The notes below the pieces were generated by a model. The model was not told the DNA's origin. It made no database searches and saw only the letters and a list, made by a program, of their open reading frames with translations. The position numbers were made by a program, and so were the translations under genes. Below, piece by piece: positions 1 through 5,477 of a stretch of DNA of 10,875 nt (position 1 is the first letter of the stretch; each line of letters opens with the position of its first letter). The DNA comes from an uncultured Eremococcus sp. Lineage in GTDB: Bacteria > Bacillota > Bacilli > Lactobacillales > Aerococcaceae. Location of the stretch: contig CALUDO010000027.1 of the NCBI GenBank assembly GCA_943914835.1, positions 1-10,875 of the forward strand, in the 5' to 3' direction.

Positions 1-31
1 AATTATATATTTCTAAAATGTTTTGAGACAT
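1..31 (-). CDS. 5' end of a gene, probably an ABC transporter ATPase (partial)
   Basis: An ATG at 31-29 opens a frame that runs off the left edge and gives MSQNILEIYN. It starts 2 bases after the TAG of the FtsX-type permease. Its Shine-Dalgarno AAGGAG lies inside the last codons of that permease, 5 bases before the ATG, so translation is probably coupled. An opening of the form 'ILEIYNL' is typical of ABC ATPases, and FtsX-type permeases usually sit beside a LolD/MacB-like ATPase. Only ten residues are visible, so the assignment is an inference from position and a short sequence match. Confidence 0.5.
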   Translation of the reverse strand, partial: MSQNILEIYN

Positions 32-33
32 GA

Positions 34-2007
34 CTACTCCTTTATGCTTTCTGATATTTTAATTTGTCCTATTTCTCTGCTAACAATACACGTTGCCAAG
101 CCTATTACCACTAGTATTGCTAGAGGCACTGCTAAGTAAGTTATAAAGGAATTAATTACGATATTTAAGGAGGTCACTCCAAAGCTTGAAATAAGCCCAC
201 TTGCAATAAATCCTCCTAAATTATTAGTCAAAAGAATACCAATAATTATTGAAGCTAAGCCTACAAGTCCCATAGATATTAAATACTTAATTCTTAATTC
301 TGGGCTAGAAAATCCCATAGCCTTTAAGCTTGCCAAATCTTTTCTATCCTTGGCTAATAGTAACTTGGTAAAGAGCATGCTGACTAATGCTATAACAAGT
401 AAGGATGTAGTTAGGACAATAAAGCTTGCTGACTTGAGCTGGCTTTTCAGACCACCAAAGGCCTGATCTATATGTTCTTTTACTGTAGAAACCTTGGCAA
501 AGCTGTACTTGTCTGCATACTTTTTAGTTAATTTTTTAAGATTAGCCCCCTCTTTCGCCTTAACTACTACATTAGTCTTTAGGATTGAACCTTCCAAATC
601 CTCAACCAGCTTGGCAGTCTTTCCTCCATTAGAAATATCCGAGTAAACCCCAACTATCTTCATTGAATGCCCCTCAGCCAAGGACGTAATTTCGTCCCCC
701 AACTTAACTTCTAAGTCGTCAATATAGAAAGTACTTAAGGCTATTTCTGATGAATTTTCTGGAGCCCTACCTTCTGTATATTGTATTGGCATAAGCTTGT
801 GATTGCCTATGCTTGGCTTAATAAAAGCCTTCTTGCCACTTGGTAGAATAACCTCAATATTCTTAGTTACAAAAGTTACCGCCTTGTTTACTTGAGAATC
901 CTCTTTCAGTTCTTCTAAAATTGCTGCTGTCTTTTCTTCTATTTTATCAATTTGTTGAATATCAAGATTCATATCCGCATCTCCCATACCCATGGTAGAC
1001 ATAAAGGTCTTGTCATTTAAGGTTGTATACAGATGTTGAGGCGTCAAAGTTAAGAAAGTAGCTAAAACAAAAAGGATAACTATAGTAAAATATAGTTTTT
1101 TCTTATTTATTATATCAGAAAGTACCAGTGCCCTGAGTGGATTGGTTAAGTTTATACTCTTTAGTTGGCTAGACTTATTATTGTTTTTTGCAAGCCCAGA
1201 CTCCCCTTCTCTAAGGGCTTCAACTGGCTTGATAAACTTAATTGCATTTAGTTTTCTGTTTATATAACAACTTATGAATGTAAAGGTTAAAATTGGACCT
1301 AAAATAGCCAAAAAAGGAGCTAAATGAGCCATGTCGCTTTTTCCCATGTATAAGCTAATATTCTCCAAAAGCCCATTTTTGAAAACCATAGCCAACAGAT
1401 ATCCTAGTATTGAGCCTATTCCTGCCAGTAGCAAATAGGAACCCAAGTAGATCTTCTTAATGTTTTTACGACTTAAGCCAATAGCTTTCATAACAGCTAT
1501 TTCCATAAATTCATCTTCTAATTTAGCCATAAGGGTGAATCTTATACAAAGCATAGCAATTAAACTTATTAAGATACTTGCTAGAATAAATACTACAATT
1601 AGAATTCCATCATTAAGACCGTTAATCATTTTGAACATTGAATAGGTTATAGCTGGACCATTTTTATAAGGAATATTTTCTTGGTATTCTCTTTCAAAGT
1701 CGGTCATATACTTCCTGTCTTTTAAGAGATACTCTATTAGGTATTCTGTAGAGCCTTCGTTCTTGATATCATCAAAATCTTCCTTACTTAAGAGTAATCT
1801 CTTAGACCCAGCCATGTTAGAATTCATTTGTGAATCTCTAAAAAATCCTTTGATGATAAAATCTCTTCCGGCTATGGTGGCTTTTTGTCCTATCTTAGCA
1901 GAGCCATCCTTATAGTACATTAGTGGAAGGTAGAGCTCTCCAGGATTTACTTGAATTATTTGGTTATCTAAATCTAATAGATAATCAAATTTCTCACTTT
2001 GGTACAC
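34..2007 (-). CDS. FtsX-family ABC permease, C-terminal part (gene split by an amber codon)
   Basis: 657 codons from a GTG at 2007. This is the main part of a MacB/FtsX-type permease: an extracellular region, a first FtsX block (four-helix type, around residues 125-265, with an EFMEIAVMKAIGLS loop), a second extracellular domain, and a second FtsX block near the C-terminus with the matching loop KDLASLKAMGFSS. It lacks the family's N-terminal membrane helix. That helix is encoded directly upstream in the same frame (2343-2035), separated only by TAG at 2034-2032. The GTG has a weak AAGGGA 3 bases upstream, so reinitiation is possible but poor. Family members export drugs, peptides or lipoproteins with a partner ATPase, which here begins 2 bases downstream. 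As read, the gene is probably inactive unless the TAG is suppressed or is a sequence error. Confidence 0.85.
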   Translation of the reverse strand: MYQSEKFDYLLDLDNQIIQVNPGELYLPLMYYKDGSAKIGQKATIAGRDFIIKGFFRDSQMNSNMAGSKRLLLSKEDFDDIKNEGSTEYLIEYLLKDRKYMTDFEREYQENIPYKNGPAITYSMFKMINGLNDGILIVVFILASILISLIAMLCIRFTLMAKLEDEFMEIAVMKAIGLSRKNIKKIYLGSYLLLAGIGSILGYLLAMVFKNGLLENISLYMGKSDMAHLAPFLAILGPILTFTFISCYINRKLNAIKFIKPVEALREGESGLAKNNNKSSQLKSINLTNPLRALVLSDIINKKKLYFTIVILFVLATFLTLTPQHLYTTLNDKTFMSTMGMGDADMNLDIQQIDKIEEKTAAILEELKEDSQVNKAVTFVTKNIEVILPSGKKAFIKPSIGNHKLMPIQYTEGRAPENSSEIALSTFYIDDLEVKLGDEITSLAEGHSMKIVGVYSDISNGGKTAKLVEDLEGSILKTNVVVKAKEGANLKKLTKKYADKYSFAKVSTVKEHIDQAFGGLKSQLKSASFIVLTTSLLVIALVSMLFTKLLLAKDRKDLASLKAMGFSSPELRIKYLISMGLVGLASIIIGILLTNNLGGFIASGLISSFGVTSLNIVINSFITYLAVPLAILVVIGLATCIVSREIGQIKISESIKE

Positions 2008-2031
2008 TATTCCCTTATCTTGAACTGAAGC

Positions 2032-2343
2032 CTATTGGCTACGTCCATTTATTATTATCTTCTCTCCTTCAAAGTTAACAAACTCAAGACATTGAAAGTC
2101 AGCTACGTATCTGCTATTTGTTGCAAATTCATTTAGCTTTGTTCGATCTATTTCTCCTTGGTGCATCTGAAGGTAATCTGGTGTCTTAGCCTTTAGCATA
2201 AGGTTATCTATGGAAGTAAATAGGCTAGTCACTAGAAGAAATACGGCCGATAATGAGAGGGCAGTAATTACGATGAATAGTAGGATAGAAGAATTAATCA
2301 GCTTATTCCTTTTGAAATCTTCAAGTGCTATTTTACTGTTCAT
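2032..2343 (-). CDS. FtsX-family ABC permease, N-terminal part (ends at the amber codon)
   Basis: 103 codons encoding the start of the same permease. There is a basic cytoplasmic N-terminus, one long hydrophobic helix (about residues 15-45), then the start of the MacB-like extracellular domain. It ends at TAG (2034-2032). Reading through, eight further codons lead directly to the downstream GTG and the rest of the permease without a frame change. The restored gene would be 770 codons including the stop (codon 104 amber), a normal size for a two-FtsX-domain permease. The ATG has AGGAG 6-7 bases upstream and overlaps the end of the MFS gene by 11 bases. Alone, this piece is a one-helix stub with no expected transport function. 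Confidence 0.85.
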   Translation of the reverse strand: MNSKIALEDFKRNKLINSSILLFIVITALSLSAVFLLVTSLFTSIDNLMLKAKTPDYLQMHQGEIDRTKLNEFATNSRYVADFQCLEFVNFEGEKIIINGRSQ

Positions 2344-3619
2344 ATTTCGCTCCTGTTTTTTCTAAGCTAGTTACTTCTTTCTTAGTTATTATCAAGAAAG
2401 TTGATAAAGACATAAGCACCCCAGCCAGCATTATTTCTAAGGCGATGCCCCTTGAAGGCCCAGTTCCTATAAGCTTGCCAAAGGAATTTGCAAGCAAGCC
2501 ATTTTCCATAAGAGCTGGCGTGAAAAAGCCATCGGCCAGGACCCCTGAAAGAATATAGGAAACCACAAAGCCCATCTGTGATATGAGGCCAATAAAAGCG
2601 AATACCCTTCCTTGGAATTTGTTTTCTATATTAATCCTTACCAGGTAGTCCAAGCAGGAATTGATAACCGGCAAACTCGCGAAGAATAGAAAGCCTGATA
2701 TGGTTATTATGTAGAAATTCTCAGTAGCTGCATAACCAACCATAAAGATTCCAGCCATGAACAAAGCTAAAACTAGCTTTTTAATAAAACCTTCTTTTAT
2801 GGAAAATACCCCTACTAGAATTCCGCTTACAAGCATACCTAATGCTGATATGGACATGGATTGCCCTAGTGTTTTAGAGTCAGAGAATGACAAGAAATAA
2901 GGGCTTGATAAGTTCTGTATAAATCCCATGAAGAATGTTAATAAAGTTGCTATTATTACTAGCACAAATATTCCTTGCTTGTCCTTAAGGACTAACCATC
3001 CTTCTTTTAAGTCATCCTTAAATGCACTTTCACCGGCGTACTCTTTTGTTTCTAAGCCCTTCCTAACATAGCCTGTCACTGTGACTGTTATTACCACTGT
3101 TAAAATATCAACAATTAATATCAACTCAAGTCCATAGGCCTCCATTAGAAATCCTGCCAAAAGTGGAGAAATAAGATATTGGGCAGATCCGACAATTTGT
3201 GTCATGCCGGTTGCCTTTGTGTACTCCTCTTTAGGAAGCAAGTCCGAAATTGTAGCCATAAAAGCTGGTTGCATAAGCGCTGAGAATACAGCTGAAATAG
3301 CAACTCCTATAAGGATAATTCCTAAGTTATTCTTTCCATAAATCTTGGCTATCAATATTACAAGCAGCCCCAAGGCAGAAAGTCCGTCTCCTAAAATCAT
3401 CAAGAACCTTCTATCGTACTTGTCTGCCAAAATTCCTGCAGGCACCGTAAGAAGGACTGTTGGCAAAAATCCAAAGACCATAACTAGGGATGAAGCCATG
3501 GCCTGCTTTGATATACTAAAGGCAAATACGCCCAGTGCGAAAGTTGTTAACCCATGGCCAATGCTAGCTATTAACTGCCCAAGCCAAAGAATAATAAATT
3601 TTTTAAACGATTTACTCAT
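2333..3619 (-). CDS. MFS efflux transporter, macrolide-efflux-like (DHA3/MefA type)
   Basis: 428 residues with about twelve hydrophobic helices, the standard MFS length. Motif A sits between helices 2 and 3 as GILADKYDRR (about residues 62-71). In the C-terminal half, QGRVFAFIGL followed by a hydrophobic stretch and SGVLAD has the same layout as MefA-like exporters. The expected role is proton-driven export of a small toxic compound across the cytoplasmic membrane; the substrate cannot be read from sequence. The start overlaps the tetR stop by 8 bases and has an AAGGGGGG Shine-Dalgarno inside tetR. The gene overlaps the permease by 11 bases downstream, so it is translationally coupled on both sides. 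TetR control is very likely. Confidence 0.88.
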   Translation of the reverse strand: MSKSFKKFIILWLGQLIASIGHGLTTFALGVFAFSISKQAMASSLVMVFGFLPTVLLTVPAGILADKYDRRFLMILGDGLSALGLLVILIAKIYGKNNLGIILIGVAISAVFSALMQPAFMATISDLLPKEEYTKATGMTQIVGSAQYLISPLLAGFLMEAYGLELILIVDILTVVITVTVTGYVRKGLETKEYAGESAFKDDLKEGWLVLKDKQGIFVLVIIATLLTFFMGFIQNLSSPYFLSFSDSKTLGQSMSISALGMLVSGILVGVFSIKEGFIKKLVLALFMAGIFMVGYAATENFYIITISGFLFFASLPVINSCLDYLVRINIENKFQGRVFAFIGLISQMGFVVSYILSGVLADGFFTPALMENGLLANSFGKLIGTGPSRGIALEIMLAGVLMSLSTFLIITKKEVTSLEKTGAKYEQ

Positions 3620-4229
3620 TCATTCCCCCCTTTATTAACTTAGAAAAGTCTATGATGCCAGGCTCAGCCCCCAGTAATCTATGAATATTTATAGACAATG
3701 CCTGAAACCTATCCATCTTATCCTGCTGGTTATAATTCTTGGTGTGATCAAAGGCCACATTTATATAGATCAGAATCATTTCCATTGCGTACTTTGGAAC
3801 TTCCGTCTTAAATATTCCTTCTTTTATGCCGTCTTCTATGATGTCCGTTAAAAAAGGAGTAGCATTTTCAACGATATAATTATTAATCTTTTGGTGAAGC
3901 AGGGCATTTGGTGAAGTATGTATGTCTTCAAGATTTTCTATTTGGCCATTGGAAGCACTCATAGCGAGCAAGGTCTTTATTAACCTATCTTGAACAAGTA
4001 AGGACTTATCCTGGCTAATCATTCTAGCGTGTGCAAACATTAAATCCCCTTGTCTTCTAATAACTTCGTCCAAGATATCTTCTTTGCTTTCAAAATAATA
4101 GTACAGGGTCCCTCTAGCTATTCCTGTTTCCTTTTGAATTTGAGCCATGGAGGTCTCCTCGTATCCCTTGCCATAAAACAATTTTTCAGCTACATCTAAT
4201 ATTATTTCTCTATTTTCTTTCTCTGTCAT
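3612..4229 (-). CDS. TetR/AcrR-family transcriptional repressor
   Basis: 205 residues, usual for the family. The N-terminal TetR HTH (about residues 8-55) is clear: an AEKLFYGKGYEETSMAQI segment followed by the recognition-helix region TGIARGTLYYYFESKEDIL. The C-terminal ligand-binding half is variable, as expected. The start ATG has an excellent AGGAGG 4 bases upstream. It is the first gene of an operon with an MFS exporter and an ABC permease/ATPase, a standard arrangement for a drug-responsive local repressor. A 23-base palindrome directly upstream covers the predicted transcription start and is the likely autoregulatory operator. The inducing ligand is unknown. Confidence 0.92.
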   Translation of the reverse strand: MTEKENREIILDVAEKLFYGKGYEETSMAQIQKETGIARGTLYYYFESKEDILDEVIRRQGDLMFAHARMISQDKSLLVQDRLIKTLLAMSASNGQIENLEDIHTSPNALLHQKINNYIVENATPFLTDIIEDGIKEGIFKTEVPKYAMEMILIYINVAFDHTKNYNQQDKMDRFQALSINIHRLLGAEPGIIDFSKLIKGGMNE

Positions 4230-4244
4230 AAAACCTCCTGCATT

Positions 4245-4267
4245 TATAGACCGACTGTCAGTCTATA
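4245..4267. promoter_or_regulatory. Palindromic TetR operator
   Basis: A 23-base inverted repeat centred on 4256. Each half reads TATAGACYGAC towards the centre; the arms match at all positions except one C/T pair, plus the central base. It lies 15 bases before the tetR start codon and 3 bases downstream of the predicted -10 box, so bound repressor would block initiation. GACYGACNGTC-type cores are common in TetR-family operators. Confidence 0.8.
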
Positions 4268-4270
4268 GTT

Positions 4271-4299
4271 AGTGTAGTCTAATAATTACTATTTTTCAA
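4271..4299 (-). promoter_or_regulatory. Predicted sigma-A promoter of the tetR-MFS-ABC operon
   Basis: On the minus strand, -35 TTGAAA (4299-4294) and -10 TACACT (4276-4271) are separated by exactly 17 bases. Transcription would begin within the palindromic operator. Prediction from consensus match only. Confidence 0.6.
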
Positions 4300-4348
4300 G
4301 TGAAAATATAAGTACATATAAAAATAGGCTTGTTTATTCAACTTGATT

Positions 4349-4395
4349 AAAAAAATGGGCCTTACTTTCAAATGAAATTTGAAAGTAAGGCCCAT
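4349..4395 (-). terminator. Rho-independent terminator with a perfect 19-bp stem
   Basis: Arms 4355-4373 and 4377-4395 are perfectly complementary with a GAA triloop. On the minus strand the stem is followed by a run of seven T. It would stop leftward transcripts coming from the 4400-5000 scar before they reach the tetR promoter. No intact gene remains upstream for it to serve, so it probably belonged to the lost mobile-element genes. Confidence 0.8.
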
Positions 4396-4417
4396 ACAAC
4401 TATGACTTATCTCTTCA

Positions 4418-4522
4418 TTACCCTAGGCTTTGAAAATAATCTTTCTCTTCATCCGTAGTAATAATTCCATCATCAACTAAATAACTAAACCGAATTTCCA
4501 AGTATTCATGAATTCTTTCCAC
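4418..4522 (-). pseudogene. Short unidentified ORF or gene tail
   Basis: 34 codons from a GTG at 4522, ending 23 bases before the terminator hairpin. The peptide (VERIHEYLEIRF, then SYLVDDGIITTDEEKDYFQSLG) has the composition of a real acidic helical C-terminus. The same frame stays open upstream to a TAG at about 4566-4568. Beyond that it continues with more coding-like sequence (HPIRIEALVLISRLK), which suggests a broken longer gene. I do not recognise the family. Position, strand and the shared terminator suggest it belonged to the same mobile element as the helicase relic. Confidence 0.4.
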
Positions 4523-4579
4523 TGTATTTCTTTTATTCTTATCATTTATCTTCCTTAAAAAATTCTATTTTAACCTTGA

Positions 4580-4625
4580 TATCAATACTAGAGCCTCGAT
4601 GCGGATTGGGTGGTCAGTATTGATA
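4580..4625. repeat. Inverted repeat, 10-bp arms
   Basis: TATCAATACT at 4580-4589 is perfectly complementary to AGTATTGATA at 4616-4625, around a 26-base GC-richer interior. It lies between the helicase relic and the short ORF fragment. There is no T run, so it is not an obvious terminator. It could be a deletion scar, a small repeat element or chance. Confidence 0.45.
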
Positions 4626-4637
4626 AAATTTAAATTT

Positions 4638-4940
4638 TTAGGAAAGCCTCGTTATTGGGAATATATCTACTCTTTTTATTCTTTCTTCTTCACTACCTAT
4701 TAATACTGAATATTTTAAAATATCAGGGTGGGGCCACCCTGATATCTCTTCTTTCCAAGTATATCTGACAACTCTTAATGGTACTATGATTAAAACTTTA
4801 GAAATTACAAAAGCATCAAAGAATAAATCTTTTATAGCCATTAGGCCTATAACCGTCTTGTCTAAACCCATATCTAGTAAAAGTGACGATTTTCTATTTT
4901 CTTTTATAAATTCAGTTATTAAAAAAACTTGATAAATTTC
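4638..4940 (-). pseudogene. Remnant of a phage/ICE-type SNF2-family DNA helicase
   Basis: The frame is open from about 4940 to a TAA at 4640-4638. It reads as the N-terminal ATPase region of phage-type SNF2 helicases: EIYQVFLITEFIKEN (Q-motif-like YQ), LLLDMGLDKT (motif I, normally DMGLGKT), KVLIIVPLRVVRYTWKEEI (motif Ia region, normally VIAPLRVARDTWPxEI), then YSVLIGSEEERIKRVDIFPITR (normally SVVxGxEEERL...ADIYIINRE). There is no start codon, the conserved Walker A glycine is Asp, and the protein stops after about 100 of an expected 400-plus residues. It is a dead fragment, truncated at the right by the copper promoter region and at the left by decay. Family recognition is from memory of the motif order. 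Confidence 0.7.
4720..4745. repeat. Palindrome with 12-bp arms inside the helicase relic
   Basis: ATATCAGGGTGG (4720-4731) and its exact complement (4734-4745) are separated only by GG. It falls where the helicase frame reads ISGWPHPDI, within a stretch otherwise similar to the family (usually EIEKWDHLxGL). It is GC-rich against AT-rich surroundings and may be an acquired sequence or cruciform-forming repeat. Confidence 0.6.
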
Positions 4941-4957
4941 GTTTACAGTTGTATGCT
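4929..4957 (+). promoter_or_regulatory. Predicted copYB promoter
   Basis: -35 TTGATA (4929-4934) and -10 TATGCT (4952-4957) with 17-base spacing. The -35 box is the antisense of the conserved Tyr-Gln codons of the helicase relic, so the junction appears to lie just to its right. The first cop box sits between the two elements and overlaps the -10. Confidence 0.6.
4944..4953. promoter_or_regulatory. cop box 1 (CopY operator)
   Basis: TACAGTTGTA matches the CopY consensus TACANNTGTA exactly. It overlaps the predicted -10 of copYB. Confidence 0.88.
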
Positions 4958-4976
4958 TATTTTAAACATATTCGTT

Positions 4977-4986
4977 TACATCTGTA
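4977..4986. promoter_or_regulatory. cop box 2 (CopY operator)
   Basis: TACATCTGTA matches TACANNTGTA exactly and is extended to a 16-base palindrome (GTTTACATCTGTAAAC, 4974-4989). Its centre is 33 bp from that of box 1, about three helical turns, so two repressor dimers would lie on the same DNA face, as in the Enterococcus hirae cop operon. Confidence 0.9.
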
Positions 4987-5007
4987 AACAAAAAGGAGGA
5001 AAGGAGA

Positions 5008-5475
5008 GTGAACGCAATAGAATTTAATACTTATATCACAGATGCTGAATGGGAAGTCATGCGTGTAGTTTGGGCAAACGGTCGAGTGACTAGTAAAAAA
5101 GTCATCTCTGTATTGAAAGAAAAAATGGACTGGACACAATCCACTACCAAAACAATCTTAGGTCGATTAGTTGAAAAAGGCATACTAAATACAGAGCAAG
5201 AAGGTAGAAAGTTTATTTACACTGCCAATATTGAAGAGAAAGAAGCCGTAAGGGATTATGCAGAAGATATTTTTAACCGTATTTGCAAAAAGAAAGTCGG
5301 AAGTGTAATAGGAAACATCATTGAAGATCATGTCTTAAGCTTCGATGATATAGATCGACTAGAAAAAATATTAGAGATGAAAAAAATCTTTCGCGGTAGA
5401 AGAAGTGGATTGCCATTGTCTAGAGGGACAATGCGAGTGTCATTTACATCATCATTAAGCATAAGGAGAAATTAA
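5008..5475 (+). CDS. copY: CopY copper-responsive repressor, C-terminus frameshifted
   Basis: GTG start preceded by AAAGGAGG. Residues 10-70 form the BlaI/MecI/CopY winged helix (ITDAEWEVMRVVWANG, then TQSTTKTILGRLVEKG). Family members bind TACANNTGTA as Zn-loaded dimers and leave DNA when Cu(I) displaces Zn from a C-terminal CxCx4CxC. As read, the C-terminus (FRGRRSGLPLSRG onward) has no cysteines. In the adjacent frame, starting at a seven-A run (5380-5386), the DNA encodes EEVDCHCLEGQCECHLHHH and stops at TAA 5456-5458. Removing one A gives a 149-residue CopY of normal length ending 19 bases before copB. The repressor is therefore either frameshifted, phase-variable, or affected by a homopolymer sequencing error. 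As read it should bind DNA poorly or not respond to copper. Confidence 0.93.
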   Translation: MNAIEFNTYITDAEWEVMRVVWANGRVTSKKVISVLKEKMDWTQSTTKTILGRLVEKGILNTEQEGRKFIYTANIEEKEAVRDYAEDIFNRICKKKVGSVIGNIIEDHVLSFDDIDRLEKILEMKKIFRGRRSGLPLSRGTMRVSFTSSLSIRRN

Positions 5476-5477
5476 AA

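Noticed and set aside
1460..1645. Plus-strand 61-codon ORF
   Set aside because: Lies antisense to the first FtsX block of the permease; no ribosome binding site and a composition typical of an antisense shadow.
2325..2558. Plus-strand 77-codon ORF
   Set aside because: Antisense to the C-terminal helices of the MFS transporter; no recognisable protein features.
3345..3638. Plus-strand 97-codon ORF
   Set aside because: Entirely antisense to the MFS gene start, which has clear motifs; no supporting initiation signal.
4580..4625. Inverted repeat considered as an integron attC site or terminator
   Set aside because: The core motifs of attC are absent and there is no T run; kept only as a repeat of unknown meaning.
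4957..5139. Minus-strand 60-codon ORF
   Set aside because: Antisense to the copY N-terminus and cop box 2; no ribosome binding site.
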